64,000 nt of DNA, taken from IMG/VR virus record IMGVR_UViG_3300035661_000029, positions 1 to 64,000 of that record; one strand, written 5' to 3'. Position numbers and translations under genes: made by a program. The notes under the pieces were generated by a model that was not told the DNA's origin, searched no databases, and saw only the letters and a program-made list of their open reading frames with translations. Shown here piece by piece: positions 15,649 through 23,530 of this stretch (its first letter is position 1; the number at the start of each line of letters is the position of its first letter). The stretch is from a virus.

Positions 15649-15954
15649 TTATTTATAGTGACAGGAAGGCAATCGGTGCTCGTTAAGAGCTTCCTTTACT
15701 TCTTGCAGTAGGTCAGGTCTGATAAAAACTACTTTACCACCAACCCAAACTTCAGTTGTTTCTGAGACGGTATGGAGCGTTTTAGTGGTGAGAACCTTAA
15801 AACCAGTCTTTTCAGGACTGTAAGCACCCACCACCGTGGGTGCGCTCCGTAGTTTTTATGAAGAAAGCTTTAATAGCTTTCTTCACATTCACCACCTCAA
15901 AGTCCGGCATCTTACTAATGACAGCTTCTGCAAGAAATTCTCTGGATGATAATA
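15649..15954 (-). pseudogene. Broken small gene with capsid-targeting-like start
   Basis: Directly after the upstream gene's stop, and in frame with it, the minus strand reads LSSREFLAEAVISKMPDFEV, with no ATG (an ATA stands where one would fit). The frame ends within a hairpin-forming GCACCCAC/GTGGGTGC repeat. A second frame then continues VVGAYSPEKTGFKVLTTK to a stop at 15649 (61 codons if started at GTG 15834). The first part matches the FLxE packaging peptide of the neighbouring genes, so this looks like a packaged small protein with a lost start and one frameshift. The C-terminal part alone could still be expressed. Confidence 0.45.
15650..15657 (-). promoter_or_regulatory. T4-late-type promoter octamer TATAAATA, terminase
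   Basis: Exact octamer upstream of the terminase N-part gene, at the end of the preceding small ORF. Confidence 0.65.
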
Positions 15955-15955
15955 T

Positions 15956-16459
15956 TTAGCTTCTCTTAAGTTGAGTCCAAATAACAAGTGGCATGCTGGT
16001 AATAACCTGTCCGCCTTTCGTGATCGTAACAATTTCAGACTTTTGATCAAGCATGACGAGGTAATCACCAGCCTTACCAATTTGTTCTGGTGGAAGTGGT
16101 GCTTGAGCTGGTGCTTGAGCTACGTCGGAAGGTTGCTCACCTTGAGTAGAAGCAAAGTTAGGATTCATTGACGCGTCTTCGCCACAAACAAGTTGCTTAG
16201 CAAGGTCTGCAGATTCTGCAACATACTCGTCCTCAGTAAAGTATTCCTTTACATAGCCAGTTAGTTCTGATACTGAGCACTCAGCAGCTATGGTGTCTGT
16301 TTTGCGAATGCTCTTTACGATAGCAGCAACTGCTTGATCATATGATGCGCCCTTTGGAATATCTGCATTGCGGCACTGGTCTTCAACCGTATCCATAATT
16401 GCATTCTTCATCTGACCTTCTTTGATGGTCTTAACTTCCATTAGTTGTTTAAGTAGCAT
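15956..16459 (-). CDS. Probable packaged or core protein, 167 residues
   Basis: The start is ATG 16459, after AGAGGAAGAAT. The N-terminus MLLKQLMEVKTIKEG resembles the KQL-type leaders of the core proteins at 36-42 kb and contains an IKE site. A helical region (YDQAVAAIVKSIRKTD; YVKEYFTEDEYVAESADLAK) is followed by an Ala/Pro/Gln linker (DVAQAPAQAPLPP) and a short beta domain (DYLVMLDQKSEIVTI). No enzyme motif is seen. Its position among capsid-targeted genes suggests a virion interior protein; that is inference. Confidence 0.6.
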   Translation of the reverse strand: MLLKQLMEVKTIKEGQMKNAIMDTVEDQCRNADIPKGASYDQAVAAIVKSIRKTDTIAAECSVSELTGYVKEYFTEDEYVAESADLAKQLVCGEDASMNPNFASTQGEQPSDVAQAPAQAPLPPEQIGKAGDYLVMLDQKSEIVTITKGGQVITSMPLVIWTQLKRS

Positions 16460-16751
16460 ATTCTTCCTCTTTATTAACTGGAACATAGAACTCCTGTGGT
16501 GCAGGAGAACCCTTAGGTGGGTCAATTCGAATGAACTTACCCCATGTCGCTTTGAACACATTGATTATCCAAGAACCATCTGCTGCCTTTACAAAGCGGT
16601 GCAGAAGTTCTCTTGCTGTTTCAATATCTCTTTCCTTGATGGAGTCAATCTTTTGAATCGGTCCTCCGACCATCTGCATCGCAACATTATTAATGGTCGC
16701 TTGAAGAGTCTGTTCTTCAATAAACTGGCGAAATGATGGCTTATAGGACAT
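16449..16751 (-). CDS. Small protein with capsid-targeting-like N-terminus
   Basis: 100 residues from ATG 16751, overlapping the long upstream gene by 11 bases. The N-terminus MSYKPSFRQFIEEQTLQ fits the packaging peptide (S-F-x-x-F-I-x-E) with a predicted gp21-type cut after FIEE or FIE. The body is helical (ETARELLHRFVKAADG) and then a beta segment with WGKFIRIDPPKG. I do not recognise the domain. It overlaps the next gene by 11 bases, which places it in the same late operon. Confidence 0.6.
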   Translation of the reverse strand: MSYKPSFRQFIEEQTLQATINNVAMQMVGGPIQKIDSIKERDIETARELLHRFVKAADGSWIINVFKATWGKFIRIDPPKGSPAPQEFYVPVNKEEEYAT

Positions 16752-18897
16752 AGGACACCAACTTTCCCGTAGCTTTATCCATAAGATCCATGAGAAGAGA
16801 CTTGTGCTTACGCATGAATTCATAGCACTCTTCCTTGTTGCCAGTGAAGAGAACTTTCTTAGGAAGGCCATGCTCTATGTGAGATCTGTTAATAACCTCA
16901 AGCTGAGTATCTTTTGCTTCCTTTACTGGCCCACGAATAAGCTTGATGTCCCTTGGTTGAAGTCTCACTGACTTAGCACCGAAGTTAGGTTTGCTTGACT
17001 TGTAGTCATGATCGTAGTCAACGGTGTAGGATTTTTGACCATTGGTAGTAACTACCTCGCCAATCGTTCCTTCCTTACCAATGCAGTCCTTAGGCCCAGA
17101 GATGATCTTTACTCGCGCATTTGGCTTGTAAGGAGATATACCTTCATTAGCTTCGTCATGCACTACCTTAGCTGTCCCGACCATATGGTTCGTGTTACCA
17201 ATCTTTTCAGTATTCTTGATATTCTCTGGCTTATTCTCTTCGTCCTTGCGTTTCATCATTGCATTATAGGCAATGGAACCCTTGCGTGGCACCTTAGCTT
17301 CGTTAAATGTCATTGCAAGTTCCTTTTCCTTTATTTGTCTTTTCGGATCTTTAATCTGCTTTGCGACGGATGGTTTCTTCTCAATCTGCTTTTCAAGCAC
17401 AGCAATCTTATTCTTGCGCCACTGAATCTCGGGTGAGAAGTTAGAAAGGTCTAATGCTTCTTCAATTGGCTTAAGGTGCTTAGCCTTCATACCACGCATT
17501 ACAACATTTCCATTGCCAAGCTTGTGCTCACCGCCATAAACAGTTTTGTAGCTATCCTTACCACCAGCGTACTTAACAACCTCATTTGTTTTTGGATTTA
17601 CTTCATACCAATCGTCGTCGTTAAAGCTACCCTTAAACGCTTCTGAAACCTTCTCACCCTTATGCTTGCTGTTCTTGTTGAGCTCGATAGCATAATCAGT
17701 TTCACGCTGGCCATATACTTCAGCATCATTCTTCTCGGCCCACTTGATGAGAGCATCCTCATTCTTGAAGGTACGCCGCCACGGAGTACGCTTCATACCA
17801 CGAATTCCATAAGCTTCAATCATGTCCTTTGCAGCTTCAGAAAGAACAACACCCTTCTCTTTGTCTTGACTCCACACGCCATAGCAACGGTCTTCTCCTG
17901 GAACTTCAGCAGAGATAGTATCCTTACCACCTTCCATGCGACCCTTGAATTTAATCTTCTTAGCTTGTCGTGGATATGAATTCAAAACTGCTTGCTTCCA
18001 ATCTTCAAAGTCAGTATAAGCTTGGGCTTCCGTCATCCCAACTGATTCTTTAATAGAACCCCCATTGTGTTCTGCATACTCAATAGCTTCTGCTGGAGTA
18101 AAGAATGGACCTTCAATTTCCAAACCACGACGAGAGCTATAGTCTTTATGAATCCAGTTCATAACGTCTTGTGGCTTCAAGTAGCTCATGTATGAAGTGC
18201 CCCAATGATAGTCGGGCTTACCTTGATACTTCTCTTCACGCCACTTACCACCATTTGTCTTAGTGACTTTACCAATCCATGAGCGGTGCTCATCTTCATA
18301 ACAGAATGCTACATAGAAAGTATTTGGGTCTTCATCATCTTCATCATCTTCATAATCTTCATCATCTTCATAATCTTCATCATCTTCCTCCATTAGATCA
18401 GCATTCTTATTAGCACCCTCTTTCTTCTTATCTTCCATGTAATTAATGGTGGCATCATTCAGTTCGGAAGCTTCTTTTATGATTGTTAATTCTGTTGTAG
18501 AACCTTGATCGAAAATATTTTTAACAGAACGACCCCCGATTCTCATCCCACCATTATATTTTGGATCAGCAATAATAGTGCCTATTTTTTCGTCACCGTC
18601 TTCTACCCAACGAATCTTCATTCCTGGTTTTAATTTTGATAAAGGAACGATTTCTTCTTTGACTGCACCTTTTAGCTTACCATTGTTGTATGATGCAATA
18701 GTTTCATCGTCATCATACCAATCAGATGCATAAATGCGACCTGTGTTCTTATCCTTATTGATGTATTGAACTACGCCTTGATCTGCACTGACCTTCTTAG
18801 CTTTCTGGTGAGCCTTTAGTAAGTCTGCTTGCAGCTGAGCTGACTTTGCTACTGCTGATTCTTCTGAAATAGAAAGAAGTTGCTGTGTAAGTTTCAT
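16741..18897 (-). CDS. Putative packaged polyprotein with many prohead-protease-type sites
   Basis: 718 residues from ATG 18897 (GGAG seven bases upstream). The N-terminus MKLTQQLLSISEES resembles the core-protein leaders. T4 gp21 cuts after (I/L)-x-E; here such sites followed by Ala or Ser occur at E142, E284, E354 and E480, with V/F versions at E419, E533 and E660. They separate small domains: two SH3/KOW-like segments (KPGMKIRWVEDGDEKIGTI; ARVKIISGPKDCIGKEGTI), a DFEDWKQAVL module and an aromatic module around WIGKVTKTNGGKW. Residues 170-190 are an almost pure Asp/Glu/Tyr tract encoded by tandem DNA repeats. I know no named homologue; ejection with the DNA is inferred. Confidence 0.7.
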   Translation of the reverse strand: MKLTQQLLSISEESAVAKSAQLQADLLKAHQKAKKVSADQGVVQYINKDKNTGRIYASDWYDDDETIASYNNGKLKGAVKEEIVPLSKLKPGMKIRWVEDGDEKIGTIIADPKYNGGMRIGGRSVKNIFDQGSTTELTIIKEASELNDATINYMEDKKKEGANKNADLMEEDDEDYEDDEDYEDDEDDEDPNTFYVAFCYEDEHRSWIGKVTKTNGGKWREEKYQGKPDYHWGTSYMSYLKPQDVMNWIHKDYSSRRGLEIEGPFFTPAEAIEYAEHNGGSIKESVGMTEAQAYTDFEDWKQAVLNSYPRQAKKIKFKGRMEGGKDTISAEVPGEDRCYGVWSQDKEKGVVLSEAAKDMIEAYGIRGMKRTPWRRTFKNEDALIKWAEKNDAEVYGQRETDYAIELNKNSKHKGEKVSEAFKGSFNDDDWYEVNPKTNEVVKYAGGKDSYKTVYGGEHKLGNGNVVMRGMKAKHLKPIEEALDLSNFSPEIQWRKNKIAVLEKQIEKKPSVAKQIKDPKRQIKEKELAMTFNEAKVPRKGSIAYNAMMKRKDEENKPENIKNTEKIGNTNHMVGTAKVVHDEANEGISPYKPNARVKIISGPKDCIGKEGTIGEVVTTNGQKSYTVDYDHDYKSSKPNFGAKSVRLQPRDIKLIRGPVKEAKDTQLEVINRSHIEHGLPKKVLFTGNKEECYEFMRKHKSLLMDLMDKATGKLVSYVL
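18337..18388 (-). repeat. Tandem repeat encoding an Asp/Glu/Tyr tract
   Basis: Repeats built on TCATCATCTTCATAATCT-type units give the acidic stretch DEDYEDDEDYEDDEDDED inside the 718-residue protein. Replication slippage would change its length in frame by whole codons. Confidence 0.75.
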
Positions 18898-18919
18898 TAG
18901 TGTCTCCAATATGATAGCT

Positions 18920-18927
18920 TATTTATC
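18920..18927 (-). promoter_or_regulatory. Late-type octamer variant GATAAATA
   Basis: Lies 23 bases before the ATG of the 718-residue polyprotein gene. Confidence 0.5.
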
Positions 18928-18952
18928 GAATGTCCAGAAGAAGTAGGTTAGA

Positions 18953-19597
18953 TCAGATTGATAGAAAGAAGTCTTGAAACTCAGGGCTTTCTGCAGTAGG
19001 TCCATTATGATTGAAAGCATAAAACTTACCACATCTGAACATTATTTCGTTATTAGACTTTATGCATCCAACAATGTCCTCACTATCTTTCCAATGCCAT
19101 TTTTCCATCTTATCTTTCATAATTTCTACAGCAAGCTTATTACTCTTTTCAATTTCAGGATTGTCATATGTTGGATCATTACGACCACCGCACCGGTTGT
19201 AGAAACCAGTCATATCATGAGCATCATCGTCAGTTGCACAAAGCCATTCAAAATTGCCTATTGGAAAAATGATAGTAAGGTCTTTACGACTTGCACTGTA
19301 GATTGCTGCATCATTAGGACTACCTGAGCAGAACATCCAGTCTCTAGCCTTTACGCCAAACTTGTCTTCGAAGTATTTGTTAATACCGTCATGCATAGTG
19401 AATGAAGAATCTCTGGGTCCTTCACGTTCTTTCCAAGTTTCTACTTGATAGTCTTTCGGTATATTGTGGGTGCCGCGATATAGCATCTGTCGGCCATGCG
19501 TACCCTTTAGCATGGCAAGATATACAGAACACTCTTTCTTGAATTTTTCTAAGTCAAACTCAGATGCTTCGCTTAAGAATTGTTTAAAAGAGATCAT
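18953..19597 (-). CDS. Capsid-targeted ADP-ribosyltransferase-like protein
   Basis: 214 residues from ATG 19597, which overlaps the upstream stop as ATGA. The leader MISFKQFLSEASE has a predicted cut after FLSE. The body has the three elements of arginine-type ADP-ribosyltransferases in order: MLYRGTH (Arg strand), MFCSGSPNDAAIYS (STS-like element before a helix, then IIFPIGNFEW), and SNNEIMFRCG (candidate catalytic Glu). The middle Ser-Thr-Ser is not exact. T4 Alt is the precedent: a capsid-targeted transferase injected with DNA to modify host RNA polymerase. The fold call is by motif order and could be wrong. Confidence 0.6.
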   Translation of the reverse strand: MISFKQFLSEASEFDLEKFKKECSVYLAMLKGTHGRQMLYRGTHNIPKDYQVETWKEREGPRDSSFTMHDGINKYFEDKFGVKARDWMFCSGSPNDAAIYSASRKDLTIIFPIGNFEWLCATDDDAHDMTGFYNRCGGRNDPTYDNPEIEKSNKLAVEIMKDKMEKWHWKDSEDIVGCIKSNNEIMFRCGKFYAFNHNGPTAESPEFQDFFLSI

Positions 19598-20328
19598 TCT
19601 CGGTACCATCCATTGCAAAGAAGTTCTAACTCTTTTCTTGACATTATTTCTGGAGCAAGATACTTGGTCTTCTTGCTATTCATTTCTTCTAGAACCCTAC
19701 GGCCAGTAAGGTTAGATACTTTCTTAGAATAGAAGTCTTGCACTTCATTGAATAATTTTTTCATAGCAGCATCATCTAGTACGCCAGAATCATTATTGAT
19801 TTCTCTAAAGAATGAAACTTGACTTTTTAATTCGGCTGCATTTTCAGCGCTCTTCTTAAAATTAGCTTCGATAAATGACACATCAACAGCTCTACCAATT
19901 TTTTCTTCTCGTTCCTTTGCTCGCTTCTTTGCCGTTTCTAGTGATGTAGTCACATTAATAATGCCGATATCATAGCCCACCGATTTTAAAATGCCAATAC
20001 GTCTATGGATATTTTTCAAATTACTAGATGTACCATCGATGAATAGTGGTAATACCCCGTCCAGATAATTCATTAACATAGTCTTTGTTATGCGGTGTGC
20101 AGAGTCTTTAAAATCATCCCATGTTTCAGAATTAATTTTCTTATCAATTTTTGCAGACATAAACTCTGAAGCTTTGTCAGTATTCACAATCTTTGGGGAT
20201 ACCACCCCATTTAGTTGTGCAGTAGTGTAAGACTTACCAGATCCAGGTATTCCAATAACAAAGATAGCCTTTAGGATGCCCTTGTCCGAACTAGATTCTA
20301 ATAAATAATTTTTGAAAGATAACTGCAC
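19594..20328 (-). CDS. Capsid-targeted P-loop kinase (zeta-toxin-like)
   Basis: 244 residues. The leader MQLSFKNYLLESSS gives a predicted cut after LLE. The domain follows at once: AIFVIGIPGSGKSYT (Walker A), KIVNTDKASEFM (acidic strand), LPLFIDGTSSN (Walker-B-like strand plus substrate loop), and a lid helix with RAKEREEKIGR. This order is that of zeta-toxin and polynucleotide-kinase-type P-loop kinases. Such an enzyme carried in the capsid could act on host nucleotides, cell-wall precursors or RNA ends at the start of infection. The target is unknown. A TATAAATA octamer lies 76 bases upstream. Confidence 0.7.
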   Translation of the reverse strand: MQLSFKNYLLESSSDKGILKAIFVIGIPGSGKSYTTAQLNGVVSPKIVNTDKASEFMSAKIDKKINSETWDDFKDSAHRITKTMLMNYLDGVLPLFIDGTSSNLKNIHRRIGILKSVGYDIGIINVTTSLETAKKRAKEREEKIGRAVDVSFIEANFKKSAENAAELKSQVSFFREINNDSGVLDDAAMKKLFNEVQDFYSKKVSNLTGRRVLEEMNSKKTKYLAPEIMSRKELELLCNGWYRE

Positions 20329-20403
20329 GGTAGTCCTTGTGTTACTTCAGAACAAATATAGTAGATGGTATTTCTCTATCATAGAGAATGCTAAGTGTAA
20401 AGA

Positions 20404-20411
20404 TATTTATA
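20404..20411 (-). promoter_or_regulatory. T4-late-type promoter octamer TATAAATA
   Basis: Exact octamer overlapping the stop of the kinase-fold gene and upstream of the P-loop kinase gene. Confidence 0.6.
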
Positions 20412-21081
20412 TTACCCAAGGATCAACGATGACGGGAATACCGTCATTACGATGCATGAAATTGCCGCCATGAAGATCAAACCTATAACCATCGTCATAA
20501 GCTATTCTAGATAGATCACCAATAGTTGTTAGAAGAAGTCTAAAATCCTTTTCTCCTAGAAGAACCATTAATTCTTCAATTGCTTCCGCTTGTGATCTTA
20601 AAAGATGAATGGGGGATTCATCCTCATTGTCTAGCTCGTGCACGTGCATTACAATGTCATTGATTGTCTTTGCTTTATTATGTGATCGATCAATCTCTTC
20701 TGAGATATTTTCAAGAGCGTTAGCAAGATCGTCTGGAAGCTTCTGTAATTTTTCCATTCTGATCTGAAGATACATTTCTTCTTTCCACTTAAATGATTCC
20801 CAACCATCAAATTTTGGAAGAAATTCATTAGTGCTATTCTTTTTACAATAAGCAGCCCAGGCTTTAAACATGTATTGATCTTTAGAAAATCCAGCATCAT
20901 CGCCACCATGACCAGTGCCAAATACTTTCAGCACCCTACCAGTCTTTGGTTCAAGATATGCAGATTGATCAACACCTTTGCCAATATACTTATAGCCCTT
21001 CTTTTCTAAGGATTTTCTGATACCACTGGCTGTGTTTGACCACTCTGTTATGAATTCTTTGAATCTCATTTTTAATCTCAT
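20407..21081 (-). CDS. Capsid-targeted protein-kinase-fold enzyme
   Basis: 224 residues from ATG 21081 (overlaps the upstream stop); an ATG at 21069 is a possible alternative, and the two start contexts repeat ATGAGATT. The leader ends MRFKEFITE. The body has protein-kinase landmarks: GKGVDQSAYLEP (glycine-rich loop), GRVLKVFG (candidate catalytic Lys), a helical C-lobe, DGYRFDLHGGNFMHR (catalytic loop with Asp and Asn), and IPVIVDPW (DFG-like metal site). The HGGN loop recalls aminoglycoside or choline kinases and HipA relatives as well as Ser/Thr kinases. If packaged, it could phosphorylate host proteins on entry, as the T7 kinase does after synthesis. The substrate is unknown. Confidence 0.7.
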   Translation of the reverse strand: MRLKMRFKEFITEWSNTASGIRKSLEKKGYKYIGKGVDQSAYLEPKTGRVLKVFGTGHGGDDAGFSKDQYMFKAWAAYCKKNSTNEFLPKFDGWESFKWKEEMYLQIRMEKLQKLPDDLANALENISEEIDRSHNKAKTINDIVMHVHELDNEDESPIHLLRSQAEAIEELMVLLGEKDFRLLLTTIGDLSRIAYDDGYRFDLHGGNFMHRNDGIPVIVDPWVI

Positions 21082-21650
21082 TTTGAATGATCCTTATTCC
21101 AGAATGTCTTACCCATTCCTGTTTGAAGTTTAGAAGGTGCTACGTCATTGCCGCACTCTCGTGCGAGCTTATACATTTCAGTAGCAATGCCTTTACGTCT
21201 GTGAGCTGGTTGCACAGAAAGATCAAGAGCCTCTAGATGATCACCATGCTTCTCGAAATTTACCCAGCCACACTCAGTGCCGCCTGCTGTTTTAGCTACT
21301 ATTCTAAACTGTTCGCTCTTGTGTGCTGGCTTAGCATTCATCTTTACCCAACCACAAGTAGCAACTAGCTTGTACTTACCATCGAGGATTTCCTTTTCTT
21401 TCTTGAAGTCAGTGTAGAAAATCTTGTCATTAACTTCTTCCTCGATCTTGATTTTCTTCTGCTGTTTGGTCGCGTCGTCAATACTATCAAACTTGTCGTC
21501 CTTAGTCAAAATAGCTTTGCTTGAGAACCAAACCTCTCGATCAAGAGGAAGCTTCTTACCAAACTCAACAAGCTTAAGGCTTAAGTTTTGCTGGTCCCGC
21601 TTCTTAAGGACAGCATCAGCGAGGAATTCTTTAAAGGAAATATTACTCAT
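21078..21650 (-). CDS. Capsid-targeted GNAT acetyltransferase
   Basis: 190 residues from ATG 21650, overlapping the upstream gene by eight bases. The leader is MSNISFKEFLADAV, in which the usual Glu before the cut is Asp. Near the C-terminus ALDLSVQPAHRRKGIATEMY is a clear GNAT motif A (V-x-P-x-x-R-x-x-G-I/A acetyl-CoA loop). The middle is beta-rich (KYKLVATCGWVKM; GGTECGWVNFEKHG), as expected of the GNAT sheet. It likely acetylates a small molecule or protein. The context is a row of packaged modifying enzymes. The Asp may slow or prevent processing. Confidence 0.75.
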   Translation of the reverse strand: MSNISFKEFLADAVLKKRDQQNLSLKLVEFGKKLPLDREVWFSSKAILTKDDKFDSIDDATKQQKKIKIEEEVNDKIFYTDFKKEKEILDGKYKLVATCGWVKMNAKPAHKSEQFRIVAKTAGGTECGWVNFEKHGDHLEALDLSVQPAHRRKGIATEMYKLARECGNDVAPSKLQTGMGKTFWNKDHSK

Positions 21651-22584
21651 TTGACTGGTCCCTGCGTAGCTGTGCATCATAGCGTTCTGCAGCCTTCTTA
21701 AGTTCCAACTTCATATACTTGTCGAATGATTTATGCACTGGGAATCCGCTCTTCTTCAAATCATAAAGCATATCAGCAAAGGTGGCCAGTGGCATTGATA
21801 CTGCCACGCCCGAGAACCATGCTTCAACCCCCAATTGATTGTGAGGTGGAATGTCATCACCCGCTGTAAGCAGTCTAATGTCCATTGAGGTAGGAGAGAA
21901 CAACGCATTGGCGAGAGTTGTCATCTTTTTATCATCAAGACAGCGTGAGAAGAGCTTAAGGCATTCAGTGTAGTTAAAGCAATTACCAGTTTCACTGTCA
22001 CTTATAGCTTTTATAATTTTGTCCGGGGCAACATTAGTTAAAAAATCATCAAGCACCTGCATATCATCAAATACCTTATTGCCACGCAGTCCTAGTTCTC
22101 TCAGAAACATTTCAATTTCATTACTCACCTCCTGCACCCCAATTCCTGATTGGACAAGTGGGGTGTGCAATGATTGTGAAAAAATATCAGGATGTTTAAG
22201 TGCTGCTATTTTTGTTCCATCTATCGGAATCAAAACATTTACAGTGCCATAGTTTTCAGCTGTTGTTAATCCAGTTGAACAGATAAGTGAATTCTTTCTC
22301 TTTGGATAATCCTTAAAGCCCGCTGAATTATCCATTAGCAGCTGGTAAATATTGTTTGTATCTCTAGATGTTCGGTGCGCTTTAGTAGTGTCGATTATTT
22401 TATAACCATCTGCTTCGTTCTTTCCACCAGACAGCCCACGAAACAAGATGCTACCATTCTTAATGGACTCAAGTCCAGACTTAAACTGGGCATTAAGAAG
22501 CGTTACCAGACCCTCGAGGCCAATGTGTTCGACATCCCACTTCTTTATGGCTGTCTCAGACAGGAATTGCTTGAACGAAATCAT
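21643..22584 (-). CDS. Capsid-targeted ADP-ribosyltransferase-like protein
   Basis: 313 residues; the ATG overlaps the upstream stop as ATGA. The leader MISFKQFLSETA is nearly identical to that of the 18953-19597 product. Motifs in order: SILFRGLSGG (Arg strand), HRTSRDTNNIYQ, then NSLICSTGLTTAENYG (STS-like with the following helix), NVLIPIDGTKIA, and later GVEAWFSG (candidate catalytic Glu). Same general plan as the 19 kb and 26 kb proteins but longer, with a helical insert. By analogy with T4 Alt it may ADP-ribosylate a host protein after injection. Without a structure this remains a motif-level call. Confidence 0.6.
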   Translation of the reverse strand: MISFKQFLSETAIKKWDVEHIGLEGLVTLLNAQFKSGLESIKNGSILFRGLSGGKNEADGYKIIDTTKAHRTSRDTNNIYQLLMDNSAGFKDYPKRKNSLICSTGLTTAENYGTVNVLIPIDGTKIAALKHPDIFSQSLHTPLVQSGIGVQEVSNEIEMFLRELGLRGNKVFDDMQVLDDFLTNVAPDKIIKAISDSETGNCFNYTECLKLFSRCLDDKKMTTLANALFSPTSMDIRLLTAGDDIPPHNQLGVEAWFSGVAVSMPLATFADMLYDLKKSGFPVHKSFDKYMKLELKKAAERYDAQLRRDQSNE

Positions 22585-23048
22585 TTTACCTCTTTACTAA
22601 TTCCATCAATATTGATCATACGTAATACTTCTTCCCTGGAGGCAATCACCAAGTTGTTGGTTGTCTTACCTCCACCTGGTGAATAAGGTGCGAACACTTG
22701 GTTTGCTCTCTTACGATCTGACTTTACCTTAGCGCGGCTGTTCACTGCTGCTAAAGCTATATTTAAGTAATTGGCAGCAACTTCTGCATTTCTGGCTGCA
22801 TATCGAGGTTCAATGATCTCGGTATAAGCTGTTTGTTGGTGGAATGTTTGGAGTGCAGTCTCATAGACCAAGTCGAGACGTTCTTCAATGACCTTGTCAT
22901 CCTCATCCTTGTGATCTACTGGAGCTTCAGTAAGCTGTCCTTGCGGAACTTGTTCAGCTACCGTATATTCCTGCGCGATGTCAATAGTACCATCTTCCAT
23001 TCCAAAGACGGATTCGAGTGGGTGGGACATTGATGTAACAGGTTTCAT
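22581..23048 (-). CDS. 16: Small terminase subunit, gp16-like
   Basis: 155 residues. The pattern follows T4 gp16: a variable acidic N-terminus, a central helical coiled-coil region (YETALQTFHQQTAYTEII; AEVAANYLNIALAAVNSRAK), a linker and the conserved end TTNNLVIASREEVLRMI, where T4-type proteins have VNNALFVGSTADLQKML. gp16 binds DNA and regulates the gp17 motor. It lies among head genes but about 7 kb from the terminase large gene, the capsid-targeted genes lying between. Start and stop overlap neighbouring genes by four bases. Confidence 0.7.
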   Translation of the reverse strand: MKPVTSMSHPLESVFGMEDGTIDIAQEYTVAEQVPQGQLTEAPVDHKDEDDKVIEERLDLVYETALQTFHQQTAYTEIIEPRYAARNAEVAANYLNIALAAVNSRAKVKSDRKRANQVFAPYSPGGGKTTNNLVIASREEVLRMINIDGISKEVK

Positions 23049-23530
23049 TTTCTCATACCTCTAGTTCTAATGGTTCTATTTCCTGGTCTCGCAGGATTCG
23101 TTCTTGCTGTCTGCTTCTTGTTAATAAGACCAGCGAGGTCCTTCTCAGTATAGACTCTGAATCCCCATCCTTGTGTCTTAGCAAATGCTGCAGCTGCCTG
23201 CCACTTTGCCGTGTTCTGTAGGACCATTGCCTTATCGTAAAGCGTTCTAGCCTTTTCAGCAAGAGCTTCTTTCAATGGCTTGATCTCCACTATTAACACA
23301 AAGCCATTAGCATACTCAACTACAAAGTCTGGCCAGTAAAGCGTGTTGCGCTTCTTGATTGGATTGTAGTACGTGATGCTAAATGGTTCAGAAGACCAGG
23401 ACTTTACGGCTGGTGATCTTTCAAGAGCTCCAGCGTAAGCTGTTTCCCAGGATGACCTGAATGTAGGAATCTTATGACCTGAGTATTTAGCGAACCGTGG
23501 ATCGATTGACTGTCTGGTTACGTTAGCCAC
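23045..23530 (-). CDS. 4: gp4-like head completion nuclease, copy 1
   Basis: 161 residues. It matches T4 gp4 layout: FRSSWETAYAGAL, SSEPFSITYY, LYWPDFVVEYANG, VLIVEIKPLKE, KWQAAAAFAKTQGWGFRVYTE. This is a TnsA/PD-(D/E)xK-like fold with acid (Asp in PDF) and E-x-K active-site residues. In T4, gp4 acts with gp50 in completing the filled head before tail joining. A second copy lies directly upstream (overlap eight bases). The C-terminal tail is basic (NPARPGNRTIRTRGMRK). Confidence 0.8.
   Translation of the reverse strand: MANVTRQSIDPRFAKYSGHKIPTFRSSWETAYAGALERSPAVKSWSSEPFSITYYNPIKKRNTLYWPDFVVEYANGFVLIVEIKPLKEALAEKARTLYDKAMVLQNTAKWQAAAAFAKTQGWGFRVYTEKDLAGLINKKQTARTNPARPGNRTIRTRGMRK

Noticed and set aside
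15826-15884. Two hairpins (GCACCCAC/GTGGGTGC and GAAGAAAGCT/AGCTTTCTTC) considered as terminators
   Set aside because: No T-run on the relevant strand, and they overlap the reading frames of a broken gene.
17008-17436. Hydrophobic plus-strand ORF that looks like a membrane protein
   Set aside because: Antisense of Lys/Glu-rich coding sequence always yields Phe/Leu-rich text; no start signal.
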